A DNA stretch of 64,000 nt from Comamonas testosteroni ATCC 11996 (GTDB taxonomy: Bacteria; Pseudomonadota; Gammaproteobacteria; Burkholderiales; Burkholderiaceae_C): contig NZ_AHIL01000037.1 in assembly GCF_000241525.1 (NCBI RefSeq), positions 62,001-126,000 of the forward strand. Reading direction: 5' to 3'. Below, piece by piece: positions 1 to 9,249 of the stretch (position 1 is its first letter; each line of letters opens with the position of its first letter). The position numbers and the translations under genes were made by a program. The notes under the pieces are model-generated. The model was given only the letters and a program-made list of their open reading frames with translations. It was not told where the DNA came from and made no database searches.

Positions 1-1
1 G

Positions 2-316
2 GAAAACGCGATTGCCGATGTCGAGGACGCCGTCATGCCGGCCGGGCGCTGGCTGCCTGCAGGCGCCAGTCTGCTGCAAACGACAGACCCGCTGCTGCGG
101 CAACTGATCCATGGCGCCACGGCCGACCCGCAGGCCACACAGGCGTCACGCGAGGCCATCGAGAACCTGTTCGAGCTGCTGGCGCGCCAGGCCCAGCAGC
201 CCGGCCACGCCGACCCGCAACTGCCGCAGACCGCTGAACATGCGGCCGCCCTGCTGATATTGCGCGAAGCCATGCATCACTGGGGGCTGACTGCCCTGCA
301 AGCAAGCGGTAACTAG
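2..316 (+). CDS. C-terminal fragment of an unidentified protein (5' end outside window)
   Basis: The frame is open from base 2 and stops at TAG 314-316, so about 104 C-terminal residues are visible. The sequence is Ala/Leu/Gln rich and predicted largely helical, ending in REAMHHWGLTALQ. I do not recognise a family motif and propose no function. An in-frame ATG at 35 exists, but the open frame upstream reads equally well, so this is more likely a truncated longer gene than a short one. It lies about 100 bases upstream of the Bug receptor on the same strand and could be co-transcribed with it. Confidence 0.6.
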   Translation, partial: ENAIADVEDAVMPAGRWLPAGASLLQTTDPLLRQLIHGATADPQATQASREAIENLFELLARQAQQPGHADPQLPQTAEHAAALLILREAMHHWGLTALQASGN

Positions 317-417
317 CCATACCTGTGCGGCATAGCAGACAGAACGCTTTGCTGCTGCCTCTGGGCATTTTTCGGCGGCACACTCTCCGGATAAAAGTTT
401 CAGACAGAAGGACAAGC

Positions 418-1404
418 ATGAAACGCCGCAGTTTTACCCAATCCCTGATCAGTGCCGCAGCGGGGGCTGCCCTGCTGAGCGGATTTGCCGTCACCGCCCA
501 GGCCGAAGGCCTGTCCAACCGCCCCATCCGCATCGTCGTGCCCTTCGGGGCCGGCGGCGTGGCCGATGTGACGGCCCGTGTGGTGGCCCAACAGCTGTCC
601 ACCCAGCTCGGCCAGCCCGTGGTCATCGACAACAAGCCCAGCGCGGGCGGTATTGTGGCGGCCGACACCGTGGCCAAGGCTGCGCCCGACGGACATACGC
701 TGTTTCTCATGTCCAACGGCAGCGCCGTCACGGTGAATCTGTTCAACAATCTGCCCTTCGACATGGTCAAGGACCTGACGCCCATCTCCACGCTGGGCTA
801 CTTTGACATCGGCGTCATCACCGATGCCAAATCGCCCTTCAAGAATCTGGGCGAACTCGTGAGCTATGCCAAGGCCAATCCCGGCAAGCTGAACCTGGGC
901 AGCATCAATGTGGGCAGCACCCAGCATCTGGCGGCCGAGCTGTTCAAGACCACGGCCGGCATCGATGCGCAGATCGTGCCCTTCAATGGCACGCCCGCCG
1001 TGGTGACCGCGCTGCGCGGCAAGCAGATCGATGCGGCCGTGGAAATTCTCACGCCCATCATGGGCCAGATCAATTCCAAGGCCGTGAACCTGCTCGCGGT
1101 GACAGGTGAGAAGCGCTCGCCGCTGCTGCCCAATGTGCCCACGGCCCAGGAATCCGGCGTCAAGGGCTTTGTGGCCTCTTCCTGGAATGCGCTGGCTGCA
1201 CCCTCCAAGACACCCGCCCCCGTGATTGCGCATCTGAACAAGGAAATCAACGCCGCCGTCAACAACCCCGAGGTCGCCAAGAAGCTGCGCGAACTGAATG
1301 TGCAGGCCCAGGCCAGCACCCCCGAGCAGACCGCCAAGCTGCTGCAGTCGGAAATCAAGCGCTGGGGCGATGTCATCACCACGGCCAAGATTCCGAAGCA
1401 ATAA
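418..1404 (+). CDS. Bug-family (TctC-like) periplasmic solute-binding protein
   Basis: This 328-residue protein is probably the periplasmic receptor of a tripartite tricarboxylate-type transporter, binding a small carboxylate. The ATG at 418 follows an AAGGA-like site and gives a typical export signal (KRRSFTQ, then a hydrophobic stretch, cleavage near AQA at about residue 29); the RR could also suit Tat. The mature part opens with the family hallmark RPIRIVVPFGAGGVAD and contains a DNKPSAGGIVAAD segment typical of Bug receptors. Length fits the family (about 320). No TctA/TctB membrane genes lie nearby, which is normal for the orphan Bug receptors that are expanded in Comamonadaceae and Bordetella. 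The ligand cannot be read from sequence. Confidence 0.9.
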   Translation: MKRRSFTQSLISAAAGAALLSGFAVTAQAEGLSNRPIRIVVPFGAGGVADVTARVVAQQLSTQLGQPVVIDNKPSAGGIVAADTVAKAAPDGHTLFLMSNGSAVTVNLFNNLPFDMVKDLTPISTLGYFDIGVITDAKSPFKNLGELVSYAKANPGKLNLGSINVGSTQHLAAELFKTTAGIDAQIVPFNGTPAVVTALRGKQIDAAVEILTPIMGQINSKAVNLLAVTGEKRSPLLPNVPTAQESGVKGFVASSWNALAAPSKTPAPVIAHLNKEINAAVNNPEVAKKLRELNVQAQASTPEQTAKLLQSEIKRWGDVITTAKIPKQ

Positions 1405-1528
1405 GCTCCCCCTGTGGCGCTGGCGCGCCTTCCCCCTCTCTGGTGCTTCGCACCGGAAGGGGACGACAGCCTCGCTGCGCGGCGGCGCTTGCTCGCTGTC
1501 TCTTTGCGGACCGCGCCAGTTTTTCAGG
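1405..1528 (+). repeat. Dispersed intergenic repeat, family A, copy 1
   Basis: The element begins just after the Bug receptor stop. Its core is a hairpin, CCTTCC...GGTGC-TTC-GCACC-GGAAGG, followed by a conserved tail GGACGACAGCCTCGCTGCG and TTGCTCGCTGTCTC. Related copies lie at 1578, 14541, 44545, 47368 and 52229, all in the same orientation. It could act as a transcript-end structure, but there is no U-tract directly after the stem. Confidence 0.8.
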
Positions 1529-1577
1529 GCGTTGACAGAGGCTGCGGCCGCTGCCCTACGGTGTCTGCGAGCAGATC

Positions 1578-1705
1578 CATGGCGCTGGCGCGCCTTCCCC
1601 CTCTCTGATGCTTCGCACCGGAAGGGGACGACAGCCTCGCGGCGCGGCAGCGGGAGCCGCCCAGGTCTTGCTCACTGTCACGCGCATGGAGCACGCCAGT
1701 TTTTG
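1578..1705 (+). repeat. Dispersed intergenic repeat, family A, copy 2 (tandem to copy 1)
   Basis: This second copy starts about 50 bases after copy 1, shares GGCGCTGGCGCGCCTTCCCC and GGAAGGGGACGACAGCCTCG, and then diverges in its tail. One stem pair is lost (GATGC against GCACC), so it looks decayed. The remaining bases up to the creatininase stop at 1876 are AT-rich with T-runs near 1767-1777. I see no gene in them; short translated frames here only read through the repeat. Confidence 0.75.
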
Positions 1706-1875
1706 GCGGCTTGCGTTGAACGAGGCTCGCGATGAAACAGATTTTTGCAGTGGCCTTTCAGGGCTTTTCTGTTTTTTTGCTATCTTTTAAGTAGCTTTCA
1801 TCGCTTTACAGCATTGATTTTCAATAAAAAATACATCGCAAATGCATACTGCTATTGCGCAATAAGCTCCTGAAT

Positions 1876-2742
1876 TCAAAGCGGCTGCGGCTGGTTTCCC
1901 ACCGTGCTCAGGGGCAGGTCATGAATTTCGCCCAGCAGCCTGACCAGGCCCTCGGCCGATGAACGCACCATGGCCGCACCGCGCTCGGCCGTCGCGGCGG
2001 CGGAGTTGCCCACGGCTCCTGCCGGGTTGTAGTCCTCGATGGCCCAGCCCAGCTTGGCGCTGCGGCCATTGCCGATGAAGTGGTATTTTCCGGCCCGCTG
2101 CTCCGAGCTGGAGGCAAAATTCTGCGCACGCTCCATGTGCACGGTCTCGGGCACCAGGTGCAGCATCATCGATGTCTCCACTTCGCCGCCGTGAATGCCG
2201 AAGCGGTGCTCATGCGCGCAGAACTGCTGGTTGGCCGCGTCGTCCACCAGCCCGAACCAGCTGGCGCTGTAGACCAGCAGGCCATGCCGGATGCGCAGCT
2301 CGCGCGCAACGATGTCCATCACGCTGACCTGGCCGCCATGACCGTTGAGCAGCAGCAGCTTCCTGATACCGGCGCGCGCCACGCAGGCGCCCAGCTCTGT
2401 CCACAGCGCAATCAGTGTGGCAGGCTGCAAGCTCAAGGTTCCTGCATAGTTCGTATGCTCGACCGAAAAACCAATGTTCTGCGGCGGCAGAAAAAGCACC
2501 GGCAGCTCGGCTGGCAACTGCGCCAGAGCGGCATCGATGACGCCCTCTATCAGGCTGGCATCCACCGACAGCGGCAGGTGCGGCCCATGCTGCTCCACCG
2601 CAGCCACGGGCAGCACGGCCACGGTGTCGGCGGCCAGGCCAGTGCTCTGGGCCAGGGCAAAGTCATGGGCCGAGGCCTGGGCCCAGAAGCGTGACGGCCA
2701 GCGGGGAAGCGCGCTTGCGGGAGTGGTCGGGGTATTGCTCAT
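1876..2742 (-). CDS. Creatininase-family amidohydrolase
   Basis: This 288-residue protein belongs to the creatininase/FAPy-deformylase superfamily of metal-dependent amidohydrolases. Visible motifs are AAVEQHGPHLPLSVD (metal ligands E, H, D), LLLNGHGGQ and HGGEVETSMML, in the right order. The start chosen is ATG at 2742 (MSNTP); in-frame ATGs at 2748 and 2751 are alternatives. A much longer frame runs to 3168 but would overlap the MATE gene and carries no conserved sequence. It is divergent from the MATE gene with about 90 bases between starts. The substrate is unknown: family members act on creatinine, formamidopyrimidines or cofactor precursors. Confidence 0.85.
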   Translation of the reverse strand: MSNTPTTPASALPRWPSRFWAQASAHDFALAQSTGLAADTVAVLPVAAVEQHGPHLPLSVDASLIEGVIDAALAQLPAELPVLFLPPQNIGFSVEHTNYAGTLSLQPATLIALWTELGACVARAGIRKLLLLNGHGGQVSVMDIVARELRIRHGLLVYSASWFGLVDDAANQQFCAHEHRFGIHGGEVETSMMLHLVPETVHMERAQNFASSSEQRAGKYHFIGNGRSAKLGWAIEDYNPAGAVGNSAAATAERGAAMVRSSAEGLVRLLGEIHDLPLSTVGNQPQPL

Positions 2743-2829
2743 GGCCATCATCGTAGCTGCGCCAGCGCCTCGAAACCACCTCCTGTCCCGGATTCCGGGC
2801 CCACCGCCCGTCAACCGCAACCGGCCGAC

Positions 2830-4443
2830 ATGCTCCACAATGGCCCGATGCCTGAAGCCTCCGCAAGCGCCCCGCGCCAGAGTGCGCGCACCGCCAACTC
2901 CAAGCCCCAGACCCGCGACCTGACCCAGGGCCCGATTGCCAGCACCTTGCTGGTCTTTGCCCTGCCGATCCTGGCCGGCAATGTGCTGCAGTCGCTCAAC
3001 GGCTCGGTCAATGCCATCTGGGTCGGCGGTCATCTGGGCGAGGCCGCGCTGACGGCCACCGCCAATGCCAACAATGTGATGTTTGCGCTGATCGGCGCGG
3101 TGTTCGGCATCAGCATGGCGACCAATATCCTGATTGCCCAGAGCATTGGCGCAAAAAACATCGCGCAAGCAAAGCGTGTACTTGGCACCAGCGCTACATT
3201 TTTTGGTGTTGTTTCACTGCTGATTGCCTTGCTGGGCTGGCCACTTTCGCGCCATCTCATGCAGTGGATGAGCACACCGGAGGCAGCGCTGCCACTGGCC
3301 GAGGCTTATCTCAAAGTCATCTTTCTGGCCATTCCACTGCTGTTCATGTTCAGCTTTGTGACGGCGGCCCTGCGCGGCGCGGGAGACACCCGAACGCCGT
3401 TCTGGTTTCTGCTCGTCGTCGTGGCGCTGGACATGGCCCTCAACCCGCTGCTGATCTTTGGCTGGGGGCCCGTGCCGCGCATGGGCATCCAGGGCTCGGC
3501 AGTGGCCACGCTGGTTGCCAATGCCGTGAGCTTCTTTGCCCTGCTGGGGTGGCTGCGTCTGCGCCGCCATCCCTTGTGGATAGGTCGCCGGCAGCTGGGG
3601 CTGTTCAAGCCCGATCTGACGATTGTGCGCACTCTGGTGGTCAAGGGCCTGCCCATGGGCGTGCAGATCGTGATGATCTCGCTGGCCATGATCGCCATGA
3701 TCTCCATGGTCAACGAGCATGGCGTGCAGACCGCATCCGCCTATAGCGCTGCGCTACAGCTGTGGACCTATGTGCAGATGCCGGCCATGGCCATAGGCGC
3801 AGCCTGTTCGTCCATGGCGGCGCAGAACGTAGGCGCGGGCCTCTGGAAGCGCGTCAGCGCCACGGCCAATGCCGGCATGCTGGGCAACCTTGTGCTGACC
3901 GGCAGCCTGATCGCCCTCATCGTGCTGCTGGACCGTCATGTGCTGGGCTGGTTTCTGCCCGGCGGCAGCCCCTCGCTGGAGGTGGCACGCCATCTCAACC
4001 ACATCGCCATAGGCTCCTTCCTCTTTTTTGGCGTGACCTTTGTGCTGGCCGGCGTGGTGCGTTCGACGGGCGCCGTCATGGCACCAGTGCTCATTCTGGC
4101 GATTGCCATGTGGGGCATACGCGTTCCCGTGGCACGCTGGCTGCAACCCGTGATGGGCGTGGATGCCATCTGGTGGAGCTTTCCCATCAGCTCCGTCTGC
4201 TCCATGCTGATGATGCTGACCTATTACCGCTGGGGCCACTGGCGCAAGGCCCATATGCTGCCCACCAGGCAAGTCGAGCCGGCAATCACGGCCCCCTCGG
4301 ATACATCCGAGAACACATCCGTCGATGCCGCTGCACTGCTGAACAACGCCAGCAACTGCGAGCGCATTGTCATGCCGGCCGAAGTCGGTGGTCAGCCGCC
4401 CAGCCCCGTGGCCAATCAGGCCCAGGCTGTGGACAAGTCCTGA
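2830..4443 (+). CDS. MATE-family multidrug/toxin efflux transporter
   Basis: This 537-residue inner-membrane protein has two MatE repeats and about 12 transmembrane segments. Opening features such as GPIASTLLVFALPILAGNVLQ and the AALRGAGDTRTPF segment are typical of NorM-like Na+ or H+ coupled exporters of cationic compounds. The N-terminus (about 40 residues) and the polar C-terminal tail after about residue 470 are not part of the membrane core. ATG 2830 is used; ATG 2848 (MPEAS) is equally possible. The divergent creatininase gene upstream may share its promoter region. The substrate is not predictable. Confidence 0.9.
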   Translation: MLHNGPMPEASASAPRQSARTANSKPQTRDLTQGPIASTLLVFALPILAGNVLQSLNGSVNAIWVGGHLGEAALTATANANNVMFALIGAVFGISMATNILIAQSIGAKNIAQAKRVLGTSATFFGVVSLLIALLGWPLSRHLMQWMSTPEAALPLAEAYLKVIFLAIPLLFMFSFVTAALRGAGDTRTPFWFLLVVVALDMALNPLLIFGWGPVPRMGIQGSAVATLVANAVSFFALLGWLRLRRHPLWIGRRQLGLFKPDLTIVRTLVVKGLPMGVQIVMISLAMIAMISMVNEHGVQTASAYSAALQLWTYVQMPAMAIGAACSSMAAQNVGAGLWKRVSATANAGMLGNLVLTGSLIALIVLLDRHVLGWFLPGGSPSLEVARHLNHIAIGSFLFFGVTFVLAGVVRSTGAVMAPVLILAIAMWGIRVPVARWLQPVMGVDAIWWSFPISSVCSMLMMLTYYRWGHWRKAHMLPTRQVEPAITAPSDTSENTSVDAAALLNNASNCERIVMPAEVGGQPPSPVANQAQAVDKS

Positions 4444-4543
4444 AGCCGCTTGACGGCAGAGGCACTCATACCGACTTAATCACTGCTGACCATACTGCTG
4501 CGGTTCAGGAACCAAAATACCGGCCCAGGCTCTTACCAACGTC

Positions 4544-6823
4544 ATGCTCTTTGCCACTTCTTCACGCCGCCCTCGCCCATCGCTGCTTGCGCTCTGGCTG
4601 CTTGCCTTGCTTTTGATAGCTTCAAGCGCTTTATCCACAAGCGCCACAGCCGGAATTCAGCTCAAAACATCATCCAGCAACTCCACCGCCCTGGTGCAAA
4701 CCCCGCGTGTGCGGGCCGAACTGGTAGCTCAGGCCCCCGAGGGAATTGCTGCCGGCCAGAGTTTCTGGCTGGGACTCAAGCTCGAGCATGAACCTGACTG
4801 GCATACCTACTGGAAGAACGCGGGCGACTCGGGCCTGCCGACCGAGCTGCAATGGCAGCTGCCGTCGGGCTTGAGCGCCGGCAGCATTGACTGGCCCACA
4901 CCCCATGCGCTGCGGGTAGGACCGCTGGTCAATTACGGCTATGAAAACACCGTGCTGCTGCCCATACCGGTCAAGGTCGCCAGCGATTTCAAGGCTCCCG
5001 CCTCCGGCATGGTGGAGGTTCATCTTTCCGCCAACTGGCTGATCTGCCGCGTGGAGTGCATCCCAGAAAGCGGCGAGTTCACCCTGCAGATTCCCGTGGT
5101 CGGCAGCACCGCCGCCAACAGTGAAGATTTCCTCAAGGCCCGGGCGCAGCAACCCGTGGCCTTGAACGGCAATGGCCAGGCCAGCGTGCAGCCAGCCGCC
5201 GATACCAATGCCAAGATCGCTGACGACCGTATCCATCTGCGTGTCGCCGGCCTGCCGGCAGCGATCAAGGGCAAAACGCTGGAGCTCTACCCCGAAAATG
5301 CGGAAACCTTCAAGCATGCGGCCGAATCTGGCAAGGACTGGCAGCAACGCTGGGATGGCAACGACTGGGTCGCTGAAGGTCTGCCGCTGTCCGATATGCG
5401 CAGCGATACGCCGCCGCAACTGGCCATTGTTGTGGCTCTGGCGGACCAGGACCGCGCTGCGGCCCTGGACAGTGGTCAGCCTATCGCCTGGCGCAGCACG
5501 CTGGATGTGCAGGGGCAATGGACGCCAGCCACTCTGACCGGCGTTTCCCCCGCGCTCGCTGCCGCACTGGAAGCGAACAAGAATGCAACAGCTCCTGCCC
5601 AGACCTCGGGCAGCGTCAGCAGCACAGGTCTGCTGGCAGCGCTGCTGGGCGGTTTGATCGGTGGCCTGATCCTCAACCTCATGCCCTGCGTGTTTCCTGT
5701 GCTGGCCATCAAGGTACTGGGATTTTCGGGTCATGGCCAGAATCGCCATGCCCAGAAACTGAGCGGCCTGGCATATACCGCAGGCGTGGTGCTGTCCTTT
5801 GTGGCACTCGGCGCGCTGCTGCTGGGCCTGCGCGCGGCGGGCCAGCAACTGGGCTGGGGCTTCCAGCTGCAGTCGCCCGTGGTGGTGTCGCTGCTGGCGG
5901 CGCTGTTCACCGTGCTGGGGCTGAATCTGGCCGGCTGGTTCGAGTTCGGCAATCTGCTGCCCAGCAGCATTGCCAGCGCCCAGGCGCGCAACCCGATGCT
6001 CGACTCCTTTCTCTCAGGCGTGCTGGCCGTGGCCATCGCATCGCCCTGCACAGCGCCCTTCATGGGTGCCTCGCTGGGCTTTGCCATCGATATGCCAGCG
6101 GCGCAGGCGCTGACGGTGTTTGCGGCGCTTGGCATAGGCATGGCCCTGCCCTATCTGCTGGCCAGCTTCGTGCCCGCAGTCGTGAGCTGGCTGCCCCGCC
6201 CTGGCCCCTGGATGCAGACCTTCCGCCACGCAATGGCCTTCCCCATGTTTGCCACCGTGGTCTGGCTGGTCTGGGTGTTGGGTCATCAGGGCGGCATGGA
6301 TGCCGCAGCAGCCCTGCTGGCGCTGCTGCTGGTGCTGGCCGCGCTGATCTGGGCCCTGGGCCTGCGCGGCAAGAGCCGCATGAGCCTCGGAGCCCTCGCC
6401 TTGCTGCTGGCTATTGGCGTGGCCTATTACGCCCTGCCGCTGATCAAGGCCGAGCCTGCGGGCCAGGCTCAGGCACAGGCCGGCGAACTCTGGCAACCCT
6501 GGTCGGCAGACAAGGTCCAGTCCGCCCAGACCTCGGGCCAACCTGTGTTTGTGGACTTCACGGCCGCCTGGTGCGTGACCTGCCAGGTCAACAAGCGCAC
6601 CACACTGAGCAACGCCGAGGTGCTGGCCGCTTTTGAGCAGCACAAGGTGCAGTTGCTGCGCGCCGACTGGACACGCCAGGACCCGGCCATCACCCGGGCA
6701 CTGCAATCGCTGGGGCGAAGCGGCGTCCCCGTCTACGTACTCTACCTGCCCGGCAAGCCGCCTGTGGTGATGAGCGAGCTGCTCTCCAAGAGCGAAGTAC
6801 TGGACGCGCTCCAGCAGATCTAG
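4544..6823 (+). CDS. DsbD/ScsB-like protein-disulfide reductase (membrane, thioredoxin C-terminus)
   Basis: This 759-residue protein passes reducing power from cytoplasmic thioredoxin to periplasmic thiol proteins. The order is signal peptide (about 1-37), a periplasmic domain with a Cys pair in ICRVECIPESGEF, a polytopic DsbD domain (about 360-620) with the redox Cys motifs NLMPCVFPVLA and SPCTAPFMG, and a C-terminal thioredoxin domain with WCVTCQ (Cys 677/680). The N-terminal domain type (EPDWHTYWKNAGDSG) is that of ScsB-like proteins rather than classical E. coli DsbD. The hydrophobic core of the signal peptide (LLIASSALSTSA) is encoded by a copy of repeat family B. Confidence 0.9.
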   Translation: MLFATSSRRPRPSLLALWLLALLLIASSALSTSATAGIQLKTSSSNSTALVQTPRVRAELVAQAPEGIAAGQSFWLGLKLEHEPDWHTYWKNAGDSGLPTELQWQLPSGLSAGSIDWPTPHALRVGPLVNYGYENTVLLPIPVKVASDFKAPASGMVEVHLSANWLICRVECIPESGEFTLQIPVVGSTAANSEDFLKARAQQPVALNGNGQASVQPAADTNAKIADDRIHLRVAGLPAAIKGKTLELYPENAETFKHAAESGKDWQQRWDGNDWVAEGLPLSDMRSDTPPQLAIVVALADQDRAAALDSGQPIAWRSTLDVQGQWTPATLTGVSPALAAALEANKNATAPAQTSGSVSSTGLLAALLGGLIGGLILNLMPCVFPVLAIKVLGFSGHGQNRHAQKLSGLAYTAGVVLSFVALGALLLGLRAAGQQLGWGFQLQSPVVVSLLAALFTVLGLNLAGWFEFGNLLPSSIASAQARNPMLDSFLSGVLAVAIASPCTAPFMGASLGFAIDMPAAQALTVFAALGIGMALPYLLASFVPAVVSWLPRPGPWMQTFRHAMAFPMFATVVWLVWVLGHQGGMDAAAALLALLLVLAALIWALGLRGKSRMSLGALALLLAIGVAYYALPLIKAEPAGQAQAQAGELWQPWSADKVQSAQTSGQPVFVDFTAAWCVTCQVNKRTTLSNAEVLAAFEQHKVQLLRADWTRQDPAITRALQSLGRSGVPVYVLYLPGKPPVVMSELLSKSEVLDALQQI
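4612..4645 (+). repeat. Dispersed repeat, family B, copy 1 (inside coding sequence)
   Basis: It reads TTTGATAGCTTCAAGCGCTT, then TATCCAC and AAGCGCC. The AGCGCTT/AAGCGC arms can pair. It lies within the signal peptide of the DsbD/ScsB-like gene and is read in frame. Confidence 0.7.
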
Positions 6824-6854
6824 GCCGCTCTCGCGCGCCGGGCGCCGCGCCCCC

Positions 6855-7241
6855 TCATGCCTGCTCCAGCTCCTCGTGCAGGCAGAGGTAGTTACCCTCC
6901 GTGTCCTTGAACCAGGCGGCCTTCTCGGACCCCAGCACGCAGACATGGTTGACGGTCTTGAAATCGGGGAAGTCGTAGTCCTCAAACACCACACCCCGGC
7001 TTTTCAGCTCCCGAATGCTTGCAGCAATGTCGGGCACCCTGAAGCTGATGGCAGTGTGCTCGGCCTTGGTACCGCCGGGCTTTGGAAACAGGGCCAGCGC
7101 ACTGCCGCCAACCAGGTAGACAAACTTTCCATCGGGCCGCAGCTCTCCTGGCTGCAGACCCAGGCTTTCTTCATAGAAAGCACGAGCACGCGCCATATCC
7201 ATCACCGGCAGCATCGTCGTCACAGCAGATTGGCTCAGCAT
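6855..7241 (-). CDS. VOC-superfamily (glyoxalase/bleomycin-resistance fold) protein
   Basis: This 128-residue single-domain VOC protein has two beta-alpha-beta-beta-beta units. Its first strand and helix are TMLPVMDMARARAFYEESLG, with HTAISFRVPDIAASIRELKSRG in the second half and a terminal WFKDTEGNYLCLHEE. The metal-ligand positions (His in HTAISF, Glu in the last strand) look plausible, but the reaction is not assignable. ATG 7241 is preceded by GAAGGAGTTCTT, an excellent ribosome site. The frame extends upstream without conserved content, so that extension is rejected. It is convergent with the DsbD-like gene, 31 bases away. Confidence 0.85.
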   Translation of the reverse strand: MLSQSAVTTMLPVMDMARARAFYEESLGLQPGELRPDGKFVYLVGGSALALFPKPGGTKAEHTAISFRVPDIAASIRELKSRGVVFEDYDFPDFKTVNHVCVLGSEKAAWFKDTEGNYLCLHEELEQA

Positions 7242-7589
7242 AAGAACTCCTTCGCCCGGCGCTGCGGGGTCATGGCCCTGAGTCGAGCAGACCAAGCTTA
7301 GCCCCAGGGGTGCGCAGATGCCAGCCCCGGCAAGCTCAATGAACGTGGCGCAATCAACTTTACGACTGGGCACACCGGCCTTGCCCTGCTCAAACCGGCA
7401 ATACCTGGCATGACTTCGGCCAGGCGTGGAGCGCGACTTCAAGCAGGCGCACAGTGCCTATGGCACAAACCAGGCAAAAGCTCTAGACTGGAACTGCCCA
7501 CAAGCCAGGCGCAACCGCAGTTTCCAGCCTTTGCCAGCCTTGCACGCGTTGACCACTGCGGACTGCCTGAACTGCACAGGAGGTAAGCC
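7242..7589. other. Divergent intergenic region, no gene recognised
   Basis: These 348 bases separate the start of the VOC gene (minus) from the small membrane protein gene (plus). Translation in both directions gives short frames with no recognisable content. Promoters for both genes should be here; I cannot assign convincing -35/-10 pairs. The only strong site is the AGGAGG ribosome site at about 7579-7584. Confidence 0.4.
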
Positions 7590-8105
7590 ATGCATGCCAA
7601 CCTTATCCACCAGCCGTCTCACAAACGTCTTTGCCTGTTGCGTGCGCTGGCGCTGGCCAGTCTGGCAATAGCCGGTCTGGCCCTGCCCTTTGCCTGGGAC
7701 GTCCTGGCCAGCATCAACAGCATGCCCAAGATGCACTGGTTGCAGCAGGCTCTGGCGCAGGCTCCTGCTTTCAGTTGGCTGATGATGTTTGTCTGGGGCG
7801 GAGCCATACCGCTGGTCTTGCTCAAGAACATGGACCAGACGCCATCACACAAGCTTCGCACCACGGTGGTGATGCTGATCCTGATGTGGATCGCCGTCAC
7901 CTGGTATGTGCACATGCCGGCCAGCAATCAGTGCAGCGCGCTTTATGCTTCCTGGGATTGGGCCTGCTCGGTTCTGCAATGGGGCTACAGCATGAGTCTG
8001 GTGCTGTCCATTGCAGCCTATGCCTTCCTCATGCTGGGCCTGATGGTTACGGCACTGGGCCTTTTTGCCGAAGGCCTGGAAGATGAGCCCAGCCACGCCG
8101 CATGA
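7590..8105 (+). CDS. Small integral membrane protein of unknown function
   Basis: This 171-residue protein has about four hydrophobic segments (about residues 17-37, 58-78, 88-108 and 130-158), with a short Cys-containing loop (NQCSALYASWDWACSVLQW) between the last two. No enzyme motif is visible. ATG 7590 is preceded by AGGAGGTAAGCC, a near-perfect ribosome site, which strongly supports translation. It ends in front of a bidirectional terminator shared with the convergent acyltransferase gene, so it is probably monocistronic. Confidence 0.75.
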   Translation: MHANLIHQPSHKRLCLLRALALASLAIAGLALPFAWDVLASINSMPKMHWLQQALAQAPAFSWLMMFVWGGAIPLVLLKNMDQTPSHKLRTTVVMLILMWIAVTWYVHMPASNQCSALYASWDWACSVLQWGYSMSLVLSIAAYAFLMLGLMVTALGLFAEGLEDEPSHAA

Positions 8106-8120
8106 CCCATCCAGCCATCA

Positions 8121-8155
8121 AAAAAGCCTGTGGCATGGCCACAGGCTTTTTGCTT
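8121..8155. terminator. Bidirectional intrinsic terminator
   Basis: The stem is AAAAAGCCTGTGGC / GCCACAGGCTTTTT with an ATG loop, and has A/T runs on both sides. It serves both the + membrane-protein gene and the - acyltransferase gene. Confidence 0.9.
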
Positions 8156-8166
8156 TTGCGCTCGCC

Positions 8167-9033
8167 TCAGGCCTTCATGCGCCCGAACAGTCGGCGGTAG
8201 CGAGAGGGTAGATCCTGCATTCGCATCATGATGGGCAGATCTGCCGTGTTGAAGTCGCTATCCCAGGCCGGCGCCCCCAGCACCTTGGCACCGGCACGCA
8301 GATAGCCCTGGATCAGCGCTGGCGGCTCGACCTTCAACGCATCTGCCGAGACATTGCTGATATGTGCAAGCTCCTCGGGCAGGGCTACGCGGGGGCGCAC
8401 CTGCAACTCGGGCTCGGCCAGATGACTCTGGCGCAGTTGCTGCCAGATGCGTGCCGGGCCTTCGCCATGGGCCAGGCCCGGGTACTGCATGGGAATGCTG
8501 GCGCAGCCCACCATGGCCTCGAGCCGGTTGCGCTGCATGAATTCGGCCAGCGCTCCCCAGAGCGCCAGAATCACGCCGCCCTGGCGATGCTCCGCATGCA
8601 CGCAGCTGCGCCCCAGCTCGACCATCTGCGCACGCCAGGCGTTGATGGGCGAGAGGTCGAACTCCTGATCGCTGTACAGACCGCCGGCACGCTGGGCCTG
8701 AGCGGGGGTCAACAGGCGGTAGGTACCGATCACCTTGTTCTGCTCTTCATCGCAGACCATCAGATGCTCGCAGAAATCGTCAAAGACATCGATATCGTGG
8801 CCCGCCACGGGCGTCTGCAGCACAGCACCCATTTCTTCGGCAAAGATCTGATAGCGCAGGCGCTGGGCCTGGCGAACCTCGTCCAGGTGACGGGCCCAGC
8901 GCACCTGCAGGCGCAAAGCGGGCGCTGCAGCGTGTGCGGGACTGGCGGGGCGATGGGAAAGCGAGGGGGCCGATGACGGTGTCGTCGCGATGCTCTGGCC
9001 ATTCAGCGCATCAAGAATCTCGGGATGCCTCAT
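8167..9033 (-). CDS. olsB: GNAT-family L-ornithine N-alpha-acyltransferase (OlsB-like)
   Basis: This 288-residue protein is predicted to move a 3-hydroxyacyl chain from ACP to the alpha-amino group of ornithine, the first step of ornithine lipid synthesis at the inner membrane. Family features are the VRQAQRLRYQIFAEEMG start of the acyltransferase domain, VIGTYRLLTP, VELGRSCVHAEHRQGG and CASIPMQYPG. ATG 9033 (MRHPEIL) follows CCGGAGGAAAGC; the longer upstream frame is not conserved. No OlsA (second acyltransferase) is adjacent; the PlsC-like domain at 39.0 kb is only a remote candidate. It is divergent from hemE. Confidence 0.85.
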   Translation of the reverse strand: MRHPEILDALNGQSIATTPSSAPSLSHRPASPAHAAAPALRLQVRWARHLDEVRQAQRLRYQIFAEEMGAVLQTPVAGHDIDVFDDFCEHLMVCDEEQNKVIGTYRLLTPAQAQRAGGLYSDQEFDLSPINAWRAQMVELGRSCVHAEHRQGGVILALWGALAEFMQRNRLEAMVGCASIPMQYPGLAHGEGPARIWQQLRQSHLAEPELQVRPRVALPEELAHISNVSADALKVEPPALIQGYLRAGAKVLGAPAWDSDFNTADLPIMMRMQDLPSRYRRLFGRMKA

Positions 9034-9249
9034 GTCTGCTTTCCTCCGGTGTTGGACGCAGTTGGCGGCCTGCCTGTGCCACACGGTGTGTCTGCGTGGC
9101 GCCATTGTGGAAAACGCAGATGAAGCCCGAGCGACATTTGGATGACGGTTGCATGACAAACCATGGCAGCCGCCATCCCTGCACAGAGAGCTGAATTGCT
9201 GCTCGGGATTGTGGTGAATGGGAAAGCCGGAGTGGGCGACAATCAGCAT

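Noticed and set aside
1298..1790. Several short + frames after the Bug receptor
   Set aside because: They only translate family A repeats, with no ribosome site.
2743..3168. N-terminal extension of the creatininase gene
   Set aside because: Would overlap the MATE gene; no conserved sequence; a good ATG exists at 2742.
4631..4639. TTATCCACA in the DsbD-like gene as a DnaA box
   Set aside because: It is part of repeat family B inside coding sequence, so a chance match is more likely than a regulatory site.
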